Of a stretch of DNA of 64,000 nt, positions 42,501-54,600 are shown one piece after another. Location: contig CAJJBV010000003.1 of NCBI GenBank assembly GCA_905182525.1, positions 124,001 to 188,000 of the forward strand, given 5' to 3'. The position numbers were made by a program, and so were the translations under genes. This DNA comes from Cryomorphaceae bacterium. Lineage in GTDB: Bacteria; Bacteroidota; Bacteroidia; Flavobacteriales_D; Parvicellaceae. The first letter of the stretch is position 1, and each line of letters starts with the position of its first letter. The notes under the pieces were generated by a model, which was given only the letters and a program-made list of their open reading frames with translations, was not told the DNA's origin and searched no databases.

Positions 42501-44348
42501 GTTTGCTGGTCTCAGGAAGATGTGTCGGATGATTTTGACTGGACTTTAAATGATGGTGGAACTAATTCAGCTGATACTGGCCCATCTGATGACGTAACTG
42601 GTGGTGGAAATTATCTTTACACTGAAGCTTCTAACCCAAGAGTAGATGGCGATTTTGCAATTATGTACAGTGAAAATATTGATTTAACAAATTTAACTAA
42701 TCCAATGCTTCAATTTCATACACATATGTACGGGTCGGCAATTGGTGAATTACAAATTGATGTTTTTGATGGAAATAATTATGTGCCTATTTTTAACAAA
42801 ATTGGAGAAAAAGGAGATTTTTGGGAGGAAGAAAATATTCTAATTGATCCTACTTTGTCTTCTGCTAAATTTAGAATAACTGGAATCTTGAGTGTTGACT
42901 CAGCTGGAGATACTTGGCCGGGTGATATTGCGATTGATGAATTTCGTGTTTTTGAAGCTATTGCGTCAGATTTGGAGCTTTATAAAGGTTACTCTAAGTT
43001 CTGGATGTAGTTTGTCGTCTAGCGAGCAAGTATCGATAGTAATTGTAAATAAAGGAATTAATCCTCAAAGTAATTTTAACGTAAGCTATAAATTAAATGG
43101 TGGAGCTCCAGTTTCTGAAATAGTAACTACAACTATTAGCTTTGGAGACACTCTAAATTATACTTTTAATACAACAGCTGATTTGAGTGTAGATGGTGTT
43201 TACAATTTTGAATTTGAGACACAACTAAATAATGATCAAGTTCCATCCAACAATATATTTACTAAAGATGAAGAAAATTTCACAAGTCCTGCTGCTGCAC
43301 TTACTGTCAACGATACTATTTGTAAAGGTGAACCTTTAACTCTTCAAGCAACATCTAACCAAGGATTAATCAATTGGTATAGCGATGCTGCTGGGACGAT
43401 TCCTTTGAATGGAAATATCGTAATCACCTCCACCTACTACTACTACTACTTATTATGCAGAAGTACAAGGTTCTGAATTTTATAAAGATGACTTTGAAAG
43501 TTACAATTTTGGTGATTTCATTGCCCAGTCTTCATCTTATTGGACTACAATTTCCGGAAATGGAGGTATTCAAGACCAGGATGATGCAAGAATTTCTAGT
43601 TCTCAAAGCTCTTCTGGAATTAACTCTGTCTATTTAAATGAGATAAATGATGACAACTTATTTTTACTTTTTAATCAAGATATAAATGAGGGCATAGTTG
43701 AAATTAATATGAATTTAAGGGTAGAAACTAGTGCTAATATTAATTTTCAAAACTCTACAACACCTGGTTCTACAGAAATTTTTGAATTAAGAATGAATTC
43801 GGGAATTCTGGAATTCGACATAGGAACTAATGTTCTGACTGCTTCATATCCTGGAAATAATACCTGGTTTAATCTAAAAATAGTAGGGAATCTGAATTCA
43901 TTATTTTGGGTAATTTATATCGATGGTATTCAAATTTCGGGAGCTAATATTCCAGGAGCTAACCAAATTGGATTGGTAAACTTTACCACTAACTCCCGGG
44001 GATGCTTACTATATTGATGATGTTGAGTGGTATGTAATTTCGGATGATGATTGTTATAGTTCATTAACAGCACTAACTGTTTTTGTGGAGCCTTGTCTTT
44101 CAATTTCTGAAAAAATAAATTCTGATATTCAGCTATTCCCTAATCCAACCAGCGGTATAATTAATTTTATATCAAGTTCTGAAATAAAAAATATAGAAAT
44201 TGTAGATTTTCAAGGTAAAATAGTAATTAAAGAAAACTTTAATTCTTTAAATGCTGAAATGGATTTAGAAATGCTTCAAAAAGGAATTTACTTTTGTAAT
44301 ATTTTAACTTCCGAAGGTTCTAATTATAAAAAAGTAATTATTCATTAA
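39597..44348 (+). CDS. Giant T9SS-secreted GEVED/MAM/Fn3 protein B (frameshifted)
   Basis: A secreted protein of about 1,580 residues. A signal peptide (MKKILILLTLISLF) is followed by a GEVED-type domain (VWIDFNQDAIFDTSE). Four MAM/choice-of-anchor-J-like units then alternate with three Fn3-like units, from about 40110 to 42965. A CARDB-like domain (NKGINPQSNFNVSYKLNGG), an Ig-like strand, a LamG-like domain and a type A T9SS tail follow. The first open segment stops at 43010. The right frame then resumes after inferred single-base insertions near 42980, 43427 and 43995-44001. The frame open from 43451 onward is the coding one; the frame opening at 43455 is spurious. It follows the terminator after protein A. 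Confidence 0.82.
44121..44348 (+). other. Type A T9SS sorting domain of protein B
   Basis: The C-terminal segment IQLFPNPTSGIINFIS, IEIVDFQGKIVI and LQKGIYFCNIL, ending VIIH, is a TIGR04183-type sorting domain. It lies only 8 bp before the start of protein C, so proteins B and C are probably cotranscribed. Confidence 0.9.
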
Positions 44349-44356
44349 TTTTAAAT

Positions 44357-47300
44357 ATGAAAAATATTATTTCACTTATTCTTACTTTTTTAGTGGTGAG
44401 CTTGAACTATGGTCAATGTCCTGCTGTTAATTCTCCCTATGGAGAAAATTTTGGTTCCGGAGTTCTTCCAAATTGTTGGTCTCAAAGTGTAATAACTGGT
44501 GATGGATGGCAATTTACAGGAACTCCAGGATATGATGCCGCTAATAATGGTCGTGTCGCTGGAACTTATGCTTGGATAGATTTTTCATCTGATGATCAAG
44601 GAGTCATAATGGAATTAATTGATGTAGACGTATCTTCTATAACAGCTCCTCAAATAGAATTTGATTATTTCTGCTACAATACAACTAATCCAACACCAGC
44701 AAACATACTTAATGTGGAGGCTTTTGATGGAACTAATTGGGTTTTAATAAGTTCTATCCAAATAAACACTCTTCAAGGTTGGAACCCATACTATTTTTCT
44801 TTAGTGGGTTACGACGTTTCAGGAATTGTAAGTCCTAAGATTAAGAGCAGAATCTGGTGGAGCAACTAATGACTTTTATAACGATATATTGGTAGATAAT
44901 TTATTTATTAGACAAGCTCCTACTTGTCCTAGCCCTTTGAGTTCTTCATTTGGTGTTGCAAACTTAACTGCAGATAGTGCTGAAATTTCTTGGCTTGCAG
45001 GCGGTAAGTGAGCTTTTGTGGGGAATTGAATGGGGTGTTTCTGGATTTAATTTAGGCTCTGGAAGTTACGATACTACAAGTAATTTTTTTGCCTATCCAG
45101 TTACTGGATTATCTCCAATAACGTCCTATGATTTTTATGTTAAAGCCATTTGTGGTGCAGGTGACTCCAGTTATTGGGCTGGTCCGTTCACATTTGTAAC
45201 TCCTTGTGCAACTTTAATCCCTCCGCAATTAGAAGACTTTACTAATGCATTTCCCCCTAACACTTGTTGGGATCAAGCTGGAGATGGAGATCAATTTAGT
45301 GGCCCAACTAATATTGGAACTAGTTCTTGGTTTACAGATGGATTTGCAAATGTTGGAACTACTGGTGCGGTTCGATGTTACTTAGCTAACACTTTAAATA
45401 AGGAATGGGTGCTTAGTCCTCAATATGATTTTAGTAATGGAGGCCCATTTCAAATAGAATTTGATTTCGGAATATTTACAGCATTTTCTTCTAACCCAGG
45501 TACGCTAGGCTCTGATGATTACGTTTCGGTATTAATTTCTGATGATGGCGGGACCTCATGGGAACAAATTGTCAAATATGATAATAATTATGTTACAAAT
45601 ACTAATGGAAATTATGAGATAATTGCCCTAACTAATTCTTTTCTAAGTACTTTAAACATTGACACTAATAATTTCAATATAAACGGTACTATTCAGTTTG
45701 CTTTTTGGGCAACCGACGGAAGAACAAATGACCTTCAAAGTAATGATGTAATGTTTGATAATTTTAGAGTTATCCCTGTCCCAAGTTGTCCTCAACCACA
45801 AGCTATAAGTTCTTTTGGAATAACATCTGATAGTGCGTCTTTAACTTGGGCTTCATTTGCATCTGATTCCATTTGGATGGTTTATTTAACACCAGCTGGT
45901 ATAACTCCCGATTCAAGCCACCTAACTATTGTAAATAATGATACTGTTACCTTCTCTGGACTAAATTCAAACACTTACTATAACTTTTATGTAAAAGGAG
46001 TCTGTACCATAGGAGACACTAGTTTTTTAAGTGGTCCTTTTTCAGTATTAACCAATTGTTTGCCAATTAGTTCTCCATATTATCAAAGTTTTGATAATAC
46101 TATTGCTCCATCTATTGACCAATGCTGGAGTGTGCTTTCAACTGGAGCTGGAACTATTCAAGCAGATAATAGTGCATTTAATCCACAAAGGTCTGCTCCA
46201 AACTCAATATCAATGTATAATTCTAGTGGTGGTGATCTATATTTTATAAGTCCATTTATTTCCGATTTAGACAGCACCAAAAGAATAAGATTTTATCTTC
46301 AAAATAATGGTAATGCTGGATATTTATCAGACCTAATTCTTGGAACAATCTCAGACCCTAACGATGCAACTACTTTTAGTCCCTATGATACTATTTTGAA
46401 TAGTGAATTTAATTCAGCTAATTGGAACCGGTTAATGGTTAATTTTAATAACTACAGTGGCAATGACAACCATATTGCATTTAAACATGGCCAAAATTTC
46501 ACTTTTGATTATATATGGCTGGATGATTTCTACTATGAAGACATTCCCTCTTGTCTTAGCCCTTTACCTACTACAATTTCATTAAATAGCGTTTCAACTG
46601 ATAGTGCTAATATTAGCTGGACGTCTATTCCTACTCATACTTCATGGCTGGGATATTTAGTTGCTGATAGTAATACATTAGCCGCTACAAATCCAATTGT
46701 TTTAAATAGTGATTCTGTTAATATTTCAGTAAATCATTCAACTATTTACAATTTTTATGTTCAATCTATTTGCGGTGCAGGAGACACTAGTATTATTTCT
46801 GGTCCTATTACTTTCACCACTCCATGTTTATCAACCACAGCACCCTATTTTAATAACTTTGATTCTGTATTTCCAATATGTTGGAGACAAGAAGCTTCCA
46901 CTGATATTTTTGATTGGTCACTCAATAGTGGATCAACATCATCTACTCTTACCGGCCCATCAGATGATGTAACAGGTGGTGGAAACTATATTTTTATTGA
47001 AACCTCTTCTCCTAGAGTTGCGGGTGATCAAGCGGTAATGTATTCTGAAAATATTGATATTAATACAATCTTAGCACCTGAGCTTCGGTTCTTCTCCCAC
47101 ATGTTTGGTGCAACAATTGCAGATTTAACTATTGAAATAAGTGATAATGGAGGCCTTTCCTACAATAATATTTTTACAAAGTCTGGTGACCAAGGAGATG
47201 TTTGGGTGGAAGAAATTGTCCCTATCGCTGGATATTCTGGAACTGTATTTTTTAAAATTACTGGATCTGTTGGAAGTTCTTTTACTGGCGATATTGCCAT

Positions 47301-48618
47301 TGACAACTTTGAAGTAAGAGAAGGCCCTCAAAACGATTTAGGTGTTGTCCTAGCTGACTTGCCATCTGCCTCTACAGGTTGTGAGGGTGATAGCTCATTT
47401 GTTACTGTAACAATTGTTAATTTTGGTTATCAACCTCAATCTGGTTTTACGATTCAATACACACTAAATGGTATTCCGGTTATTGAAACTATTTCTAATA
47501 CTTTACAGCCTGGAGATTCTTTAATTCACATTTTCTCTGTTCCTGTTGATCTTACCCAGGATGGAAGTTATAGCTTTGATTTTACTACCAATTTACCAAA
47601 TGACGATAATACAACTAATGATGCTTTTGGGTCAACTCTTACTTTTGAAAATTATTTTACACCAGCTCCTCCAAACGTCAGTAATGACACTGTATGTGTA
47701 AATTCATTAACTCCTAAGGGAACTTCTGCTAAACTTATAGCATCAGGAAATTCAACTGCAAATTTTGAATGGTTTGATTCAGCTGGAAATTATTTAGCTT
47801 CTGGTGATACTCTTTTTACAGATACCATTAATACTATCACTAGCTATTTTGTATCCTCAAAAGAATTAGCGCCTGGAAATATAGGAGCTCCAACCAATAA
47901 CTTTGGAGCTGGAAGCGGTGGTTTTGACAACTTATTTCCTAATGGTTTAGTCTTTAATGTTTACAGTGACCTAACTATAGATTCTGTTACGATTTATCCT
48001 GACGGACCTGGGACTATACAAATAAAAATTGTTAATATAATTGGGGCAACTATTTACTCCAACTTTTATACAATAGGACAGAATATTAATCCAGGAAGTA
48101 AACTCAAAGTTCCAATAGGACAGAATATTACAGCTGGAAATGGATATATAATAGAAGTTTCGTTTGTCAACTCAGGTAATTTATCCTTGTACAGAAATAC
48201 TTTAAACGCTTCTTACCCTTATAATTACAGTAATATTGCATCTATTATAAGCTCAACTAATGGATCAACAGACTCCTATTTCTATTTCTACAACTGGGAT
48301 ATTTCAACCATAAGTTGTAGCAGTGAAAAAAGCGAAGCTGTGGTTTATATTGACCAATGTGTTGGTATAGAAAAAATTAATTATTCTAGTTTTAATATTT
48401 ATCCAAATCCTAATAATGGATGCTTTGAAATTAATTTTACTAACCCATCTTTAAATACAAAAATTGAAATATTTGATCTTGCAGGGAAAAAAATCTATAA
48501 AAAAATGATTATAATGAGGAATTATATAAATCTTAATAAATTTAACAGTGGATTTTATTTAGTTAATGCCATTCAAAATGGAAAACTAACCACAAAAAAA
48601 TTACAAATTTTAAAATAG
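44357..48618 (+). CDS. Giant T9SS-secreted MAM/Fn3 protein C (frameshifted)
   Basis: A secreted protein of about 1,420 residues. A signal peptide (MKNIISLILTFLVVSLNYGQ) is followed by a choice-of-anchor-J-like unit (GDGWQFTGTPGYDAANNGR). Alternating Fn3-like and MAM-like units run to about 47325, then a CARDB-like domain (VNFGYQPQSGFTIQYTLNG), an Ig-like segment, an unrecognised region of about 150 residues, and a type A T9SS tail. The frame breaks at 44869 and resumes at 44977. An extra C near 44834 and an extra A near 45006 explain both; the corrected reading VSLRLRAESGGATNDFYND matches protein D at the same place. From 44977 to the end the frame is intact for 1,213 residues. Confidence 0.83.
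48391..48618 (+). other. Type A T9SS sorting domain of protein C
   Basis: FNIYPNPNNGCFEINF, KIEIFDLAGKKIY and FNSGFYLVNAIQNGKL form a TIGR04183-type sorting domain ending KKLQILK. Only 4 bp separate its stop from the start of protein D. Confidence 0.88.
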
Positions 48619-48622
48619 AACT

Positions 48623-51600
48623 ATGAAAAAACTGTTTTTATCCTTTCTTTCACTTGCATTTACCATTACTTCGTATAGTCAACTACCTGAATTAATTTAT
48701 TACCAGTTTGAAAATTCTCCCGGAGTTATTAACTATGCGAGTGCGCCAGTAGGGTTGAATCCTGCAACAATTACAGGACAAACTGTTGGAACTGGTGGAT
48801 TTTTGGGTTCAAATGGTCTTATTGGATTAGGAACTCCTTCTGCAAATAATAATGTGAATACTGGATGGAATACCAGAATTAATGGCAGTTTTACCCTTGC
48901 CTTCTGGGTGAATAATAGTGGTCCCGGGACTACACTATATTATATTTTTGGTGATGGAGGTGCTTCTAACTTTAGGTGTTTTACAAACGGAGTTGCAGGT
49001 GCAAATAATTGGATGCTTAGAGGCGCTGGATTGCCTGATTTATTAGTTTCTGGGGGGGCAAGCTCTGGTGGAAAAATGATACATGCTGTATACGATGCAA
49101 GTTCAGGAACCTATACTTCCTACATAGATGGTGTTCAAAATACACAAGTAACAGTTCCTACAACCCCTAATCAAACTGGTACAGGACTTACCATCGGAGG
49201 GTATAACAACAGTTCTGGATTGAGTGGAATGATAGATGAGTTTCGTTGGTACAATAGAGCTTTAACTCAAACAGAAATTACAGCAACATATGATATTGAT
49301 CTTAATTTCTCTGGAAATTGTACTAAATGCATTTACAAATCTCAATGTTAATAATATTTTAGCAACGACTGCTCAAGTTAATTGGACACCTGGAAGTGGG
49401 AACTCTTCTTTTTGGTTAGAATATGGTTTAGCTGGTTTTACACCTGGAAATGGAACAATGATTTCTGGAACTTACCCCGGTACTCAGCCCCCAGTAAATT
49501 TAACTGGATTAGCAGTTAATACAAATTATGATTATTATATTGGTGAAATTTGCAACTCTGGAGCAGACTCAATTTATTCGGCAAGCCCTTACCAGTTTAG
49601 TACAACTAGACTTTGTGCTCCACCAACAAATTTAGCTGTTTCTAATGTTCTTACTACATCAGCCGATATTACTTGGAGTCATGCAGGTGGAGCAAATAGC
49701 TTTACAATATTTTATGGTGCAGGACTCAGTCAAACTGCAACAAGCTCACCTTTCACGCTAACAGGGTTAAGTCCAGCTGCATCTTATGATATATATGTTC
49801 AAGCTGATTGTGGAAATACAAATGGTGTAAGTGATTCACTTGGACCAATTAATTTAACAACTGCTTGTGGAATTGCAGTAGCTCCATACAGTCAGAATTT
49901 TAATACTGGTGCTTTGCCAAACTGTTGGTCGATTAATGCAACATCTGGTGATGGGTGGCTTTTCGTCGGAACTCCGGGTTACGATGCTGCAAATAATGGT
50001 CGTCCAGCAGGGTCTTATGCTTGGATAGATTTTTCTGGAACTGACCAAGGAACTATAATGGAATTAATTCCTGTAGACGTTTCATCTTTATCAACTGCTC
50101 AAATAGAATTTGATTATTTCTGTTTCAATACAACCAATCCCTCACCTACTAATATTTTATATGTAGAGGCTTTTGATGGAACTAATTGGGTTACGGTTAA
50201 CTCTATTCAAGTAAATACTATTCCAGGATGGAACTCCTACAATTTCTCATTGGCTGGTTATGACGTTGCTGGTGTTGTTTCTGTAAGGTTAAGAGGAGAA
50301 TCTGGTGGAGCGACTAATGATTTTTATAATGATATTTTGGTAGATGACTTGTTCATTAGAGAAGCTCCGAGTTGCCCAAGACCACCAACTGCATCGTTTG
50401 GGGTTTCAAATCTTTTGGCAACTAGTGCCGATTTAAATTGGTTAGCAGGTGGGAATGAATTGTTTTGGGGTGTCGAATGGGGGCCAGCAGGATTTACTTT
50501 AGGAAGTGGCACTTTCAACACAACCAATTTATTTTTTGCCTATCCCATTTCTGGTCTTACTGCAACAACAACGTATGAATTTTATATTCAAGCTATTTGC
50601 GCACCCGGAGATACTAGTGTATGGTCAGGGCCTTTTACTTTCACGACCCCTTGCGGGGCATTAATACCACCACAATTAGAAGATTTTTCTAGGCCATTTC
50701 CTCCAAATGTATGTTGGGATCAAGCAGGTAATGGAAATCCATCAATTGGACCATCTGGGATTGGAAACAGTTTATGGAGTTCAGATGGTTTTGGAAATGT
50801 AGGTACAACTGGAGCTGTAAGATGTAACTTGAATATTACAGGCGATAATGAATGGATTCTAACACCTCAGTATGATTTTAGTAGCGGAGGTCCATTCCAA
50901 GTAGAATTTGATTTTGGCGTATTTACACAAAATTCTTCAAATCCAGGAACACTAGGTTCGGATGATAGAGTTGAAGTGTTGATTTCAAGAGATGGTGGTG
51001 GATCGTGGTCTGTTTTAAAGAATTTTAATAATAATTACACCACTAATCCTAATGGAAATCATGAGATAGTCGGATTACCTAACGATAGTACAGTTGTACA
51101 GTTTGCTTTTTGGGCTTCTGAAGGCACAGTAAATGACCCAGTTAGTAACGATGTAATGTTTGATAATTTTGAAATTATTCCAATGCCTGCATGTCCTGAA
51201 CCAACCAGTTTAATTGCCTCAGCTGTAACTGCAAATAACGCTAATATATCTTGGACACCAGGCGGAAGCGAAACTTCATGGTATATTGAGTGGGGAGTAT
51301 CTGGTTTTGTACAAGGAACAGGGACTAATGATAGTGTAACAACAAACTCTTATTCTTTAACTGGTCTGTCTTCTTCAACAACATATGATGTTTATATTCA
51401 ATCTTTTTGCTCTACAAATAATCTTAGCTTTTGGGCTGGCCCATTATCATTTAGCACCCCTATTCAGGGCCCTGTAGGTGTTAATTGTGTTTCTGGTGGA
51501 AATCCTGGTATAATTTATTCTGATGACTTAGAAACCTCTAATGGTTGGACTGGTTCTTTTGGAACTGGTACAACAGCTGGTTCTTGGAATGTAAGAACTG

Positions 51601-54600
51601 GACCAACTGGTTCAACTGGAACTGGACCTTCTGGTGCCCATAGTGGAAATAATTATTTCTATTATGAAACCAGTGGTGTTAACCCCTCCAATAATAGTAT
51701 TACATCTCCCCTAATTGATTTAAGTTCTGGTACTGATGAAGCTGAATTATCCTTCTGGATTCATGCTTATGGAGCTACTATGGGGACTTTAAATATAGGT
51801 GTTGGAAATACCTCTACTGGCCCTTTTACAACAATATTTACCAATACAGGTCAAATCCAAACTGGTAACAACGACCCGTACCAAAATGTTGGAATTAATT
51901 TGTCTAGTTACTTGGGACAACAAATTTATTTGCAACTTGATTACACTAGTGGAACTTCTTTCACAGGTGATATTGCCATTGATTTAATCGAGGTTAGTTC
52001 ATGTATCTCTTGCCCATCTCCATCTGCATTATCTGCTTCCAATATTACTGCAAATTCTGCTGACCTTTCTTGGGTTGCTGGTGGAACAGAAACTGCTTGG
52101 GACATACAATATGGTACTTCGGGATTTGCTCCTGGTAGTGGAACCACAGTTGGTGTAACTACTAACCCTTATTCATTAACTGGTTTATCTGCTTCAACAA
52201 CTTATGACTATTACATAAAAGCAATTTGTGCACCTGGAGATTCTAGCTCTTGGACTGGCCCTTTTACTTTTACCACAGCATTCCAATGTCCTCCAAATGC
52301 TATTTGTGCAGGACCATATAATACTGGTGACATTCCATCTGATCGTGATTTTGTATTAAACGGACAAACTTCTACTTGCCCTGGAACTTTACAAGTTGTT
52401 ATACCTGCTGGTTTTGTTATTGATAGTATTGCAACAATGTATGACTTTACAGCTCAAGGTGGTGCGTGGATGAGTGAACAAAGATCATTACTATATTTAC
52501 CTTCAATAGGAATTGGAGAACCTAACGCAGCCGCAGGAACAGGAGGAACTTCAGCTGGCACAGAAAGTTATGCGAGAACAACAAGTTTTCCAATTGGCTT
52601 AAATGTAAATGGAACTGTTGATATTGAAATCCATGCAGGTAGGACTTGGGGAGGTACAGGTTGTAATACCCAATACAATAAAATTGATGATGGAACATGG
52701 ATGGTTATTGCATATTACGGTGTTGCGGCAACTTGTCCTCCACCTTCCAATTTGACTGTATCAAATATTACTGTAAACTCTGCTGATCTTTCTTGGACTG
52801 CTGGAGGAACGGAAACTGCTTGGGACATACAATATGGTACTTCGGGATTTGCTCCTGGTAGTGGAACGACAGTTGGTGTAACTACTAACCCTTATTCATT
52901 AACTGGTTTATCTGCTTCAACAACTTATGATTATTACATAAAAGCAATTTGTGCACCTGGAGATTCTAGCTCTTGGACTGGCCCTTTTACTTTTACAACT
53001 CCATGTTTAACTGCTGTAGCTCCTTATAGTCAGAATTTTAATAATGGTGCTTTACCACTCTGCTGGAATCAAAGTGCAATAGGTGGAGATGGATGGCGAT
53101 TTATAGGAACCCCTGGTTACAGTGCAGGAACCAATGGTAGAACTGCTGGAACTTATGCTTGGATAGATTTCTCTGGAACCGATCAAGGTACTGTTATGGA
53201 AGTTGTACCAGTAGATGTTTCTTCTTTAAGTGCTGCTTTAATAGAATTTGATTACTTCTGTTATCATACTGTGAACGTATCTCCTACAAATTTTTTATAC
53301 ATTGAGGCTTTTGATGGAACTAATTGGGTGACGGTTAACTCAATTCAAATAAATACTTTATTTGGTTGGAATTCTTAAGCTTCTCTTTAGTTGGATTTGA
53401 TGTAAATGGAGTTGTTTCTGTAAGATTAAGAGGAGAGTCTGGTGGTTCTACTCAAGATTTTTATAATGATATTTTAGTTGATGATTTATTTATAGGTGAG
53501 GCGCCAAATTGCTTAGCTCCTACTTCACTATCTGCATCTAATATTACTGCAAATTCTGCTGACCTTTCTTGGGCTGCTGGTGGAACAGAAACTGCTTGGG
53601 ACATACAATATGGTACTTCGGGATTTGCTCCTGGTAGTGGAACCACAGTTGGTGTAACTACTAACCCTTATTCATTAACTGGTTTATCTGCTTCAACAAC
53701 TTATGACTATTACATAAAAGCAATTTGTGCACCTGGAGATTCTAGCTCTTGGACTGGCCCTTTTACTTTTACCACAGCATTCCAATGTCCTCCAAATGCT
53801 ATTTGTGCAGGACCATATAATACTGGTGACATTCCATCTGATCGTGATTTTGTATTAAACGGACAAACTTCTACTTGCCCTGGAAGTTTACAAGTTGTTA
53901 TACCTGCTGGTTTTGTTATTGATAGTATTGCAACAATGTATGACTTTACAGCTCAAGGTGGTGCGTGGATGAGTGAACAAAGATCATTACTATATTTACC
54001 TTCAATAGGAATTGGAGAACCTAACGCAGCCGCAGGAACAGGAGGAACTTCAGCTGGCACAGAAAGTTATGCGAGAACAACAAGTTTTCCAATTGGCTTA
54101 AATGTAAATGGAACTGTTGATATTGAAATCCATGCAGGTAGGACTTGGGGAGGTACAGGTTGTAATACCCAATACAATAAAATTGATGATGGAACATGGA
54201 TGGTTATTGCATATTACGGTGTTGCGGCAACTTGTCCTCCACCTTCCAATTTGACTGTATCAAATATTACTGTAAACTCTGCTGATCTTTCTTGGACTGC
54301 TGGAGGAACGGAAACTGCTTGGGACATACAATATGGTACTTCGGGATTTGCTCCTGGTAGTGGAACCACAGTTGGTGTAACTACTAACCCTTATTCATTA
54401 ACTGGTTTATCTGCTTCAACAACTTATGACTATTACATAAAAGCAATTTGTGCACCTGGAGATTCTAGCTCTTGGACTGGCCCTTTTACTTTTAGTACTA
54501 TTTCAAATCCTAGTTGTGATTATACCATAAATATGGTTGACTCATTCGGAGATGGTTGGAATAACGCATCAATAGACGTTTCAATAAATGGAGCATTTAT

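Noticed and set aside
43430-43450. ACT trinucleotide run as a phase-variation switch
   Set aside because: Gain or loss of whole triplets would not change the frame. The nearby frame break is in the CC at 43427-43428.
43455-43637. A 60-codon open frame in protein B
   Set aside because: The overlapping frame from 43451 reads YYAEVQGSEFYKDDFESY and continues as the LamG-like domain to about 43990. The 60-codon frame has no family-like composition and is a shadow.
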